From assembly GCA_023238725.1 (NCBI GenBank), contig CM041535.1, forward strand, positions 20,765,230 through 20,829,229: 64,000 nucleotides of DNA, in the 5' to 3' direction. Both the position numbers and the translations under genes were made by a program. The notes below the pieces were generated by a model. It saw only the letters and a list, made by a program, of their open reading frames with translations. It made no database searches and had not been told where the DNA came from. Positions 47,531 through 60,300 of this stretch are shown piece by piece. This stretch comes from Scortum barcoo. Taxonomy: Eukaryota; Chordata; Actinopteri; Centrarchiformes; Terapontidae. Position 1 is the stretch's first letter, and each line of letters begins with the position of its first letter.

Positions 47531-50500
47531 GTAGGTGCCTCTCCGCGTTACTCCGGCGCAATCAGAGGAGTGAGGAGTTTTTTTTATTTCTTTTTTTTCA
47601 GTCTTAACGCGCGCTGCATGTATCCATCCAAGAGGAGCGCAGATAAAAACCATGAGTTTTAACATTCACAATATATTTTTTTCCTCTCCTTTGCAAACTT
47701 TGATGTTTTACTTTGTGCCTTGTGCAACTCCCGCAGCCTAAAATGCTGGCTCCGCTCCTCGGTGTTCTTCGGTTTGAACAAAGGGTATAGGACCTGTTGC
47801 GCAACGTGAGAAGTGCCGTGAATGTGGGAACAGTTCATCCTCCTCTTGTTGTCGGAATGAAGGTTTATGAACGAAGCCCAGATTATTTCTAGCATCTCCG
47901 CCTAACATCCCAAGCGATGAGGATGCTTGAGTTGAAGAGAAGAGAAGATGTCAGAGCCACTCCAAAGATTCACATTAGAGAGATGAATTATGCTGCTCTG
48001 TCTTGGTGTAGGACTTTTAGGCTTTTTTTTCTGGGGTGGTGGCCAGAGAGGAGAGGAGACAGGGAGTGGGATGGGTTCAGTGTGTGCGCTCAGATGATAA
48101 CGGCGCAATGAGCTGTTGGACCTTCAGCCAATCAGTGCGCAGGTCACCTTACACTCCATTCAAATTGGAAACGCTGGTTGTAAAGCCCACCACTGATCTG
48201 ACTGATGGAATGGCTTATTAGCAGCCAGTTAATTCCATATCTGCTGCCTAGTGATTATCACACCTCCACACAAAGCGCTTTCAGTCTTCATTTTCTTGCA
48301 TTTCTAATCCTTTGTGCCCCCCCCCCCCACTTCCCTCGTTTTCCCTCTTTCTCTATCTCAGTCTCACTATCCCTCTCTGTCCCTGTCTCTCTCACTGCTG
48401 AACTATAGATACCTGCTGTGGGTTAGGGTTGGCATGTGCAATGATGGCATTTCAGATGCAGATGGCATTGAGTTTAGTGTCCAATGAGGCGTGGCACATT
48501 ACCAGCACTGTCTACTGCTCTTAAGGATGCCAAGACACATGCAGTTCATCGTGGATTTAATCAAATTCCAGCTAAACTGTAAAGGTCTACCTTACCTCCA
48601 TCACAGAAACAGCATGGCATGTGTTACGCCACGCTTAATTTTGCTGAATCACATGACGTATCCTGTGTTACACCACAGTTCATTTATTCCAAGGCAGCAT
48701 GGGAACATGCTCCATCACATTTAAATAGGGATCATTACTCCTTATTGGCCCTGCGGCCTGCAGCTCAGCTGCTGTCTGTCTATCCTCCATTTGGACACAG
48801 TCTGTAAACATCCTTCGATTCTTTGCGCTTTCTTGGGTGTGTGTGCACATATTTGGTGTAAGGTTTTCCAGGATAAATTCCATAATCCACAGGATTTAAT
48901 AGGAGCTTCTTTTTTTTTTTTAGCAACAACCATGTGTTGATATTGGGGTTCACAACTGATGTCTTTTAAAAGTGTATCTCATATCACATTCCTTTGTCTC
49001 ATCGCAGAACATAGCATTACAAGCTTTTGTTCAAGCAGGACAGACGAGAGACAAATGAGACAGCTGTTTCATTTCCTCCACAACTGTTTCAGTCTTCCTC
49101 TTAGTTGGACAAATATTCCTCTTGTACAATCCTCGGCATCCACCCACTGGTGCCTGTAATTCAGCGATGCTATTTATTTTCCAAGAAAAAAAAGAGAGTT
49201 CACCAGCCAACAGCCTCAGTGATCCAGGCCAAAGTGTTTTGGCAATTTGGAGCACTCCAGCATGTGGGGGTGATGTGATGGCACGGTGCTCTGCTTTTGC
49301 CAAAAGTTAAACAGTCCCCCAGTGTCTGTTTTGCCAGCACTGCACAGCTGTACTCATTAGTATACATAATCTTCTGTAGGATTGGTAATTTATTAGTTTA
49401 AAGGTTTTATGATGACAGAGAGGAATTAATCAGAATCAGATTTTTACGATGTTTAAATGGCGTCTATTTGTCATGTTCTAATAATTGGTATATAAGATAA
49501 TGTGGCCATATGATTTGTGTTGGATAGAAAAATATCTTATATGGACGTACATATGACATATTCTAGATTTTCAAGGTAGCAGACCAGGTACAGATTACAG
49601 ATGTTCATTGACAAAGCTATAGAGGTTAATAGGCTGAAGGATATTGTCTCAATCCATCATTTGGACTGAGGTGGTGGCAGTAATGGTGACGGTCTACTAA
49701 TTTATGCAAATGAACCTACCTCCTTAAAGACTGTATGTAATATACCAGTAACTTTATCTACAGGCAGATATTGAAAATCAGTTTCCATGGCCTGCAATTA
49801 AATATTCAGTCAAGTGAAGATATTTGATATAAAGAACATGAAAATAACAAATGTTAGCCAAAGTGCTTTGCAAAGAAGCATAGGAAAATGTGGACAATTA
49901 AAATAAAAATTGAATAAATACTTGTAAGATACTAGACAGTATAATGTACAGATATGTTTACATTCAAAAGTATGAGAGCAAAAGACAAAAGAAGAAGAGA
50001 TAGTTCAGGGTAAAAAGTGACCGGTTAATATTGGATATTTACTGGGAGTTTAGGATGGATATGTTGAACGAAAGGTTTAATAGTCCAGAACCCTTAGAGT
50101 GGCGATATACACAGGTGCCTTTTCATGCAGTGCTTTGAAAGCAATAATTCTTAAAATCTATTCTTTATTTAATTGCAAGCCAATGAAGAGAAGGCAGTAC
50201 AGGTGGAGGGTTTTCTCTGTTCTTGAGGAGCGTTGCTGTTGCATAAGCTGCAGGCGAGACAAGGCCGACTGACTGACTCCCACAAAGAGTTACAGTAATC
50301 AGTGGGCAAAGAGATAAAAGCAGGCCCCTGAGTAAGAGGAACTGTTTTCATTTCTGAATAGTGTAAAAATCTACCGCATGGGACACAGGTGGTATTAGGA
50401 CTTCCGCTCTTGCTATGCTAAAGAACTTTAACCATTTAGCTATTCAGCATTTGAATACTCAATGCAATGAAGAGTTGACGAGTGAAAATAGAGCTATGTC

Positions 50501-53500
50501 TATGTATGCACCAACATAGACATTCTCAGTGTAACCAGGATAGTTAATGTTACTCTTTCTAAAACAAACATTTCCCACTAGAAGCATAAAATTGGCTCTA
50601 AGATGGAACCTTGTGGTACACCACAGCAACATCGGTGCAGAGGAAATCCTATCCTTAACTGTCCAATTTTGCCTGATCCGGAAGAGAGCAGGGAGGTCCA
50701 GCTGACTTAAAAATGCATAATTATCCAAAGAGTCCAAAGAGACCAATAAATCATTTGTCACCCTGAGGAGAAGCTGACTCATTGTTCTGAAACCTGACAG
50801 AAATTTGTCCAGAAGAAGAAGTAGCAGTTTGAAGCCAAAATCACTGATAGATAGAAAGTTACATAACAACAATTTTAAAGTACAATCAGATTCAAATAAG
50901 GTATTTTGATCAGAAGGCTTCATGGAACATAGCTATTGACCATTTAGTTGTTTTTTTAGTCATGTAGTCAAGTTTAGTCAAGTTATTACAGAGTTATAGA
51001 GATGTTTATTTTGCTCATGACTCATGACTCATGACACGATGCAGCAGCCAAGCACACTGTTGTGGCATCAGTTAATATATGAAGAATAATACATATTTTC
51101 ATGAGCATAATCCTGCTGGACAAGGAAAAAACATGGTTGTTTTCAGACATGACTCAGCTCTCTGTGTCTGCCCCACATGTCACTGTGACCTCACACTGTG
51201 TCGACCTATCGAGTCTACAAGTCAGATGACCTGCACCGGTTCTATTGTATAGCTAATTAGGGAAAGAATGAGGGGATGAGAAGGGGAGAAAAGGAAGAGG
51301 ACGTGGCAGCAAATTAAAGATGGAGATCATTAAAGGAAGAGAATGATGGGAAAGAGGGAGAGAGTGGTTACCATTTTCCTTTTCCCCAAGCTTATCAGTG
51401 GGGGATGTGGGGGGTTGTTTTTCTGTGGCTATTGTTAGATCTGCTAGGTGAGTGCTGCAGACTGCCAGGGCTGCATATTCGTCTGACTGAGGTTCACTGT
51501 GGTTCTGTCACCATGAAACAAGCTTAACTGGAGGGAAGGGAATGACTGTCAGAATTTCACCACCATAGTAATTAAATGGGATTTTCAGTATTTTTGTTAT
51601 GGGTGTAGATGAGGAGTATATGCTGTCTGGCATGAGTATATGTCATGTCCTACAGGCGTGCACAAAAACGTTAAGCGTAATGTATATTTAGATGTCCAAG
51701 GTGATTTATTTTCTTCAGTTTTTTTAATGGGCCAAAGTATGTACAGTCTTTAGTCTCTGAATAAGTGCTATAGGTGGTAGAATATAAATGCACAGTATTT
51801 TTTATTTCTTTCACCTTGTCCCTTTAAGTCCCCTCCTCTCATGCTCTCACTCACATTTCACTTTTATACTCCAGTCATTTCATCTACACAGTCACATTAA
51901 CCCCACCTGCCCTTCCTACTCCGTCAAGTACAATTCAGCTGGGAATGTACCTGTAGAATTATAATCGCATAAACTGATAATAATAAAGGTAAAAAGAAGA
52001 AATATATAACACATATTGTGCGCCCTCTTTAGGCTGTTGACCCAATAATCATTAATTATCTGTCACATAATTAGTCTGTAGTCTCCCACTTGGACTACCA
52101 TTACATACAATGGTTTTAAAAGTTGTTCCACAAAACTTATTACATTATATTTCTCCACTTCTCTGTAGTGGGACTTAATTTTAAAAGCCCTTTTTTTTCA
52201 TTATAAGTTTGAGAGCACCTATCTTTAATATTCTAATTAGGTACACATCCCCAGCTTCCACCACTCCCATGGGGATTTTCCAAAGTAGAATGAATTCATC
52301 AGTGACACAAATATCCAGTTTAATCACACATAAAATAAATTTCTCCACTGATCTCTTGCCAATATATTTTTATATTTTTGATGTAACAGATGTTTGATAC
52401 TTGGCTTGTTGAACAGGTATAAAAAAATAATGTATCTGATACCTCGAGCTTAATATGTAATTTTCCCTGCCATTTTCTTTTGACCTTTGGTTCCTTATAT
52501 ATATATATTTTTTATCCCTGCCTATTTATAATTTTGGAAAAGGAACTGTACCATTGGGTGTAGGTCCTTTACAGTCTTCTTCTATATATCACTAGTCTTA
52601 CTTAGAAATATCTAAAGTAAATGGGCCCATTATTTTAACCGATATGTTTTTGATTGTTTGTGCTTTCCCAACAATTGTAAGTTCCCTCATCTTTTACTAG
52701 AAATGATTTATGTATACTTCCATCTTATTTGTGAGTTTTCATTTACGCATATGGGTAGAGCCAGGAGTTGGGCTTTGGCTAATTTGAGTGTTTTCAGGTA
52801 GAGTCTTGGTCCGTGTTATGGGAATTGTGTTTTCTGGTATCATAGCCTCATATCTATGCACATTTAGTTCCTACCCAAATACATGGCTGTATCTATTAAT
52901 GGTTCGCGTTAGTGCTAGGAGAGTGGTCTCAATTTCAGATAAACAAAGAATAATATCATCTGCGTATAGGGCAAGGTACTGGTGCAGCCCTAGAGTTTCA
53001 ACCCCTTTTATTTCTTCCTTCTCCCAAATGCTTATTGATAGTGGTTCAGTACATAATGCAAAAATCAGCAGTGACAGTGGGTGTCCTTGTTATCTACCTC
53101 TTCTCAGATTGAAGTGGCCAGACAATGTTCCATTTACTCTGACCTGAGCTACATGGCCAGGAAATAAATGTATTATTAAAGCCAAATTTTCAACAGGCGT
53201 CAAATATTGAAGGCCAAGCAACTTTGTCAAATGCTTTCTCTGTATCCAGAGCAAGAAAAAATACTTGGGCCTTAGTTTTCTGTATGTGGTGAATATATTA
53301 CATACATTATCTGGTAGTTTTCTGCTTGCAATAAAGCCTGTCTGATCTAAATTTGTCAGGTATTTGTCAGTGGTGACTTCCCCAGAAAAATGACAAGCGA
53401 CACAAAGTTCGGCTCTTTACAAGGCTTTTAATGCAAAAGACATTTTCAGTTTACCTGTAAACGGTTACTATTGCTGAGTATACAAAGAAAATGTTGATGA

Positions 53501-56500
53501 TAATGGACAATGAAAGTGAAACTGAAGTAAGCTCCAGAAACACACCTGCAAATACTGATTATTACCATAGGTTCTGCAAAATACAGGAAAGGATTGCCAT
53601 CCAATTGCGAAGAAGAGGAGAGTGTGAATTCTCTTTTAATTCAGTATTCAAATTATAATGCCATTACTTTGTTTTTTCACTTAGAATAAACTATTCTACT
53701 AAATAGGCCTACAGCCTGTAGCTTAGTGTTATCAGACAAGAAAATGTGGAAATTAATACAAAGGTTCAAAAAGTTTCCTATAGAAACAGAGGGAGAATGA
53801 GAGACAAAATCATCATCAGCTTTGCCCCAGTGTATTCATCATTTCTCCATAGCAGGTCAAAGCTTTGTTTGTAGTTATATCTCTTTCTTCTAACTGACTG
53901 ATTCTGTACGTAGCATCTTCAGTGTCTTCTTTATGGTGTCTTCTAGCTTAGATTGGATTTCTTTTATGTCACTTTGTAGTTATTTTACTTCCAATGAGAA
54001 GTTCTGTTAGCATCATTTTGAGACTTTGTTTGAGGCTAATATTGCCTCAGTTTCTTAGTTTGATTTGTTTGTCACATGTGTCTTCTTTGTCTCAAAATTC
54101 CTGAATGGCCACTCCTAATTTCAAATTTATACCACTTTAAATAATTGAATCACTTATTGCATTTAATGTGTGGTTTAGTCTACTTTCTAGACATCTGGGA
54201 GGTTTGTGAGGAGACACACTCACTGCGACATCCACTTGCATGCCGTTAACAGGAAGTCTTGCATTAATTATTGAATTAGCTCATAGATTTCTGTCCAGTA
54301 GAGGTCAGACATAATCTGAAACAGGTCCACAGTCTTATTATTTCGGTGTAAGTGTTTTGTTTATATTTATATAGTCCTTTCACATTGTACTTAATGATTT
54401 GCTTTAATGTTCATATGAACAATGTTGATCGATCCAGCTTTAACGAAATAGTTGTTGAAATGACCTAGCCTATTTTAAATTTGGTTGTGTAGTTCTCTCT
54501 CTCCTTCTTTTACAAACTATTTCAATAAATACAGAAAAACAACTGTACAGTCCAAAATTAGACAGAGGGTTGTATCTACTTAAAATGGATTACTTTACTA
54601 TGATTTTGCTTGACTTCATTGAAAACAGGCAAACCTCTAGACTACGGGATAAATGACTCTGCCTCAGAGATACTACAGTGCCCACATAACGTCAGATTTG
54701 CATGAAAGGGCTCCAGGGAGCCATACTTAACCTCTCCAATGACTGACTGTAACAGCTGAAGGCTTTACCCGAGGTAAGAAATGAATAGCATACCCTGGGC
54801 CAGGGGGAAAAGGTGAAGGCAATTGTATTAAGTTAAGATGGCCTTGCGGGCAACGAAAACAAATCCATTGCAGCACTTCATTCAGTCTTGCTGTTCCCCT
54901 CAGGTACAGGGAAAGGATGGCTGAGGACTTTTAGCTATAAATCTGTTCATCAGTCCCTTGACTAGATCATTCTGCTGCCACTTCGGCCCCTGAACAAGGA
55001 GGATGACTGTTATCAGATGCAGGATAGGATACACTGGTGGTGCAGTGAGACGTTTGAAGGGCAGGAATTCAGCCAGACAAAAGGCAGTGAAAAATAGAGG
55101 ATGTGAAATTTAAAACAAACAAAGGAGGAGAAAATAGTTTGGTAGATTGGAAAACAAAGAAAGTGAGAGAAAGAGTATTCCGCTTAGAGAAATGAAGCAA
55201 ATGGGTGATAAAGAGGTGGGAGTGGTATGGCTATTTTCTTTAATGGATATGCCTCCTTGAGTCACGACCCACCTAAATCTCTGTTTTAGCTTAATTTTAG
55301 CTCGACCAAAGTCATTGTGTTTGACCAGGCGCACATTCTGCTTATTTGCAGCCTGTGACCTCATAGACAATGACTTTAAAATTGCTCAGATACCAATTTA
55401 CTTTTACCGCTATGTGGATTTTATAGCTGACAGCAAAGAGAGATTGTGTTTTAAGAGTGGTTTTATGAAGAATACCATCTCAGTATATTTGCAAACTCTC
55501 CAGTTTTATAAGTTGCCTGGGTAAATCTTTTGTCAAAATATTTTAGAAGCGGACGGGAGTGTTTGGGTATGGATTCGCCACAGGCTGCTTTTGCCTCACC
55601 ACTGGCAGTTAATTGAATTTCCTGCGGGAGGACATTTATCTTGGTTCTAAAAGTCAAATAATTCAGCCTCATCGGAAATTTATGTGCGCACTGCCCCTCG
55701 AACAAGACGGAGGAGAACAGCGAGGTGGGAGGCAAAGACAGATTGGAGCGAATTTAACAGGAGTTTGGAAAACAGAGGGCTGCATAAAGTATATAGAAAA
55801 AGCAACATGCGGAGAATTACTAAAAAATCATATGGGAAGATACATGCAACGAGATTAGAGAAAGAGAGAGACAGAGGAGCAGGTTTAGGCCTTCACCTGT
55901 CTCTTTTTGGCTCGTTTCCAGTTCCTTCACATCCTATTCGCCCCTGGGGTCTGATGACATGTGATTATGTTGCCGATGTAAGGGAAGTCGTGTTCTCAGA
56001 GTTCACATCCTGCACTCAAGAGAGCGCCGCTCCCTTTGGCCCTTTGCGACAGTCCCTTTCGACCACCTATCCAAGCTAAACCCGTCAAACAGCAGGAGAG
56101 CAGACCGTCTGGATATTGTTCACAGCAAGCAGGTCATTCCAAACGAAGAACCGTGGCCCTTTCAATCAGTGTGATCAGATAGAGCCAAAGCAGGTCTTTA
56201 GTCCCTGTAGGCAAGTATTAAAGCATTCTGTGGCACACTGACGAGATTTACTCAAATTTGTGTAAGAAATTAAAATATTCACCCCCATTTCCAAATGAAA
56301 CGTGTTGTCCTTGATGTGTGGCACTGCATTAAGGCGGAGCGAGTAATTTCACAACATCAACAATAATTTTAACATGTTCAGCGCTCAGGTAGCAAAGCTT
56401 GATTGTAGTTGTTGTAATTGGAGCACAGTTTGAGCCTCTGCACAGCCTCAGAGATGTTCTGCACATGCTGCAAAATGCTTGGCCCTTCGGTCTCTGTTTT

Positions 56501-57295
56501 TCCTGTGAGACCGCGTCTCTCTGCAGCATGGCATAATGCACAGGCTTTTGTCATACATATTTAAGGCCGTGCTAGTTAGTAATGCACGAACAAGCATTAT
56601 CAGTTTGCCAGTTTGCATGATTATAGGGGACTTTTGAATTGAATATATATGAGCTGCACTTCTTTCCTTGACATATCATCGGTGTCTCAGGGAATCCTAA
56701 TGAACTGTGCAGTTTGCTCCTTAGCTCTTACAGGTGTATGTCTGTTGCTGAAACAGTTAGTTAGAAGTGAGTAGTCAATAATCAGAAAATGAATCAGCAA
56801 TCCTTTTTATAATCAAAAAATTGCTTAAGCCGCCTTTCAAGCAAAAGCCAAATGCTACCTAGTTTCAGTTCCTCAAATGGTGTTTTTTCATGGATTTTAG
56901 ACCGTTAATTGGAGTAAAAAAGCAAATTAAAGACAAAACCTTGAGCTTTAACAAAATTATAATTGGGTGTTTTTCTCAATTTTCTGACATTTTCTAGCCC
57001 AATCGATTAATTTATTAATGGAGAAAGTGTATTGGTAGTGGTAGTCTAGTGTATAATGAAAATAATGGTGTGACATGACCTTCAGAGCCAAATAGTTCTC
57101 TGCAACGGCAGAGCCAGCTGTTGCGACTAGTTAGGGTCATACTTTGTTACGCTGAGACCCTGGTGGTGCGGTTCAGCTTGTAGTGATGCTGCTTGCCGCC
57201 CTGCCCCAGGACTCAGCTGTCTGTCCCGCTTATGGTCATTCTCCTGGCCGACTGCAGAGACCTGGCATTGGAGTGTAGCTGAAGGTCAGTTCAGG

Positions 57296-57338
<43 letters not shown>

Positions 57339-60300
57339 GGTGCAGGAGGAGAGGTTGTGGGTTTGTTTGTGTGAAAGAGTGAGGGAATTTGATGAAGAGA
57401 TAATAAGAGGATGAGCAATTGATTGCAGTGATGAGAGCGGCAGGAGGACACAAGGACCACTATCAGCCTCATTTGCATAACATGTGCATACACACACGCT
57501 TTAAAAGGACACGCGACCTTCAGACGTCAGTAGGAGAATTCACCATGGACTGGTTGCAGGGAAACGCATCACCCAGGAATCCATCAACGTACTGGCAGAT
57601 TTTCACAATCAGTCTCATGTTGTTTTTACTGCCACTAGTGAGACAATTGTATTATGTGTTGTTTTCTGCATAGCTTCCTGAATAGTTCCATTGGCCACAT
57701 TTTAAAACTACACTCAGCTTCTGTTTAAAGGGTTAATTCAATCGAATGATAATGAGACCAATGGATGTACTTATCAGTGCTGATCTTATCTGTGACATTT
57801 CTGCTGCCAGTTTGCCTTCCAGTATAATCTATAGAACTGTTTTCATCAGGACTATTTTAGAAGAAATTATATTTTCATGATACTTTGATATTTCAGTGAG
57901 ATGATTATTGTCACCACTGTTGGTGTGCTAGGTCAACTTGTTGACAGCATGTACATTTCAATGTCAGCAGCACTTCAGCAACCCTGTCTGTAAGAGGTCA
58001 ATCCAGTTCTGCGTGTAAAGCTACAGTATGTGTCCTTTATATCATCTAACTGAGAAACATGTTGAGTCAATCCCAGTAGTCTTTCTTTCATTGTCTGTCA
58101 TTTTATGTTAAAAGCTCTAATAAAAAGCCTTCAAAATATTCCAATTATACTGATGATGACATGGCTGAGAGCTGGACAAAATTGGTCTGAATTAAAATTA
58201 CAAAATTTCATTAGAAACCTGCTGGAGCGTATCACCAAGGTGGTCACGTTTTGTTAAAATCCAGAAGTGTGGTCAATTACAACAATTGTGCTACATGAAT
58301 AAGATTTTTTTTTTAAAATGAAAGATATCCTGTTATCTACAAGACAATACATTTCCAAGTGTGAATGAACTGTGAAAAATCAAAATGAGCCTTTCTGGGG
58401 GGTTTAGAAAATCTCCAAGGTTCTGAAATTGCAAATGGAGTAATTGAGACCTCAACTAATTAAGGAGATTTTGAAGGCATACTTACAGAGGCAGAGGATC
58501 GGATTGGCATTAGGTTTAAACATAAATGTTAAGTCTGCAATTAAAATCAAGGATATGCAGCATCACAGAGTATAAAGAGAGAAATCTAAGAAATGTGACA
58601 TTTCAAGGAGGAGCGTATACTGTTTGCTGGTTGAGTAATCGACAGCTAAAGTACCTGAAATTACTGGAACAAACAGAGGGAAGTGATTTGTGAAAAATAA
58701 CCTCACCACTGGAAATAACTCCTTCCATATATATTTCCTCTTCAAATGGAAATGCATACAAAAACATGTGATACATTTCTTAAAGAGGGATTGCCTTGAG
58801 CTCCCAAATATGAAAAACTATTTTACCACATTTTTTTATCCACATTGATTACTGCCCAATGAGTGTGATAGCTGCTAAAATGTTCTCAACGCAGTGTCCT
58901 ATTTTTCGCATCTTGTGGCCTTCTTCAGCAAGTGAAATTGCTCAGCTGTTTGAAACATAGGTTCCGTATTTACACCTAAACCATCTCCATTATAACTGAG
59001 CAGCTTCCTCTGCTGGGGACGACCACGATATGTAGTTCAAAGCTTTTGAAAGTTACTTGGACTTTGCGTTGTTGTCAAACTTTTTCTAAGGTCAAGGAAA
59101 AAACTTTCTGTATACTGATATACTGATATACTGTAGAGTAGACCAAAAAGTAATTAATAACTAATGCACAGTATAGGTAGAAACCACCAACTCACAATGT
59201 GGTGCATTTGAGGATTGACTATAAAAAATCTATACAGAAAGCTATAGAAGAAAAATATAAAATAATAAGCACAGCATTGTTGCTCTGCATGAAAAATACA
59301 GGATGAGTGATCGATAAAAAAAATATCAGCCTCCAGTATCAAGTTGTCAAGAGTTCATAACTTCTGACCATGGATGCTGTTATTCACACAGTCAGTGTGG
59401 TTGCCATGGCGCCGGGCTGTTTTCCAGCGCTGACCCCACTCTCGCAGCTGTGTCCCACCACAGAAATAAAACAGGCAGCGGTCAACACCTGAACTCAGAC
59501 TCATGTTTGTGTCTTCTCCAGGTTCCCACGACTCCTTCAGTTTTTACATCGACGAGGCGTCTCCGGTGGGCCCCGAGCAGCCGGAGACGGTGCAGAACTT
59601 TGTTTCTGTTTTTGGCACGGTGGCCAAGAAGCTAATGAGGAAGTGGTTAGCTACACAGACGATGAACTTCAACAGCCAACTGGAGGCTGGGATCCGCTTC
59701 TTTGACCTGCGCATCTCCACCAAGCCCCGCGACCCCGACAACGAGCTGTTCTTCGCCCACGGGCTCTTCAGTGCCACGGTCGGCATGGAGTTTTGATGGT
59801 TTTTGATGTGGTTGCTAAGTGATGTTTGTGCATTTCTGTGTATGTGCGGCACCATATTTATGTGCGAGTGCAGACTGAGAGCTTAATCACACAAGGTCCT
59901 TCAGAGATTCTAAGTACAGCACAGTTGTTTGTCTGCTTATAATTCGTGTCATCATGTCATTAAAGAAAATATCAACACATGTATGGTTCACGCTTGTGTT
60001 TTTCAGGTGAGAGAAGGCCTAGAGCAGATCAGCAGTTTCCTGTCGGCTCATGCCAGAGAGGTCGTGTTCCTGGACTTCAACCACTTCTACGGTGTGCAGA
60101 ACCTGCACCATGAAAAACTGGTGGCCATGTTGAAAGAGGTGTTTGGAGACAAACTCTGCCCGGTCGTCTTCGCTCAGGAGGTACTGAAGAATACAAAAAC
60201 ACTTAACTGCAGTTAACCGAGCATAGAAACTTGCCTCGAACATTCATTTCAGGTCACCTGAAACAAGTCTTGATTGAGAGAGGGCACGTCTCAGACACGC

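Larger units (their letters stand above)
47531..59521 (+). other. plcxd3: plcxd3 intron 1 (12 kb)
   Basis: The longest intron of the window. It contains an L2-like LINE fragment (50060-50925), an L1-like fragment (about 52200-53360), a tandem AP-1-like site array (51011-51035) and a long TG microsatellite (57299-57337). No exon was recognised in the remainder. Confidence 0.7.

Noticed and set aside
47064..47662. Many overlapping 80-130 codon frames on both strands around plcxd3 exon 1
   Set aside because: GT/GA repeats lack stop codons in several frames; only the frame joined at 47428 matches a family.
48420..48433. GGGTTAGGGTTGG, telomere-like
   Set aside because: Only two units; a similar chance match occurs near 37421. 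No telomeric array.
57236..57497. Two minus-strand frames with Thr-His repeats
   Set aside because: Translation of the TG microsatellite.
59111..59135. Three tandem TATACTGA-like units
   Set aside because: A short local duplication with no wider pattern.
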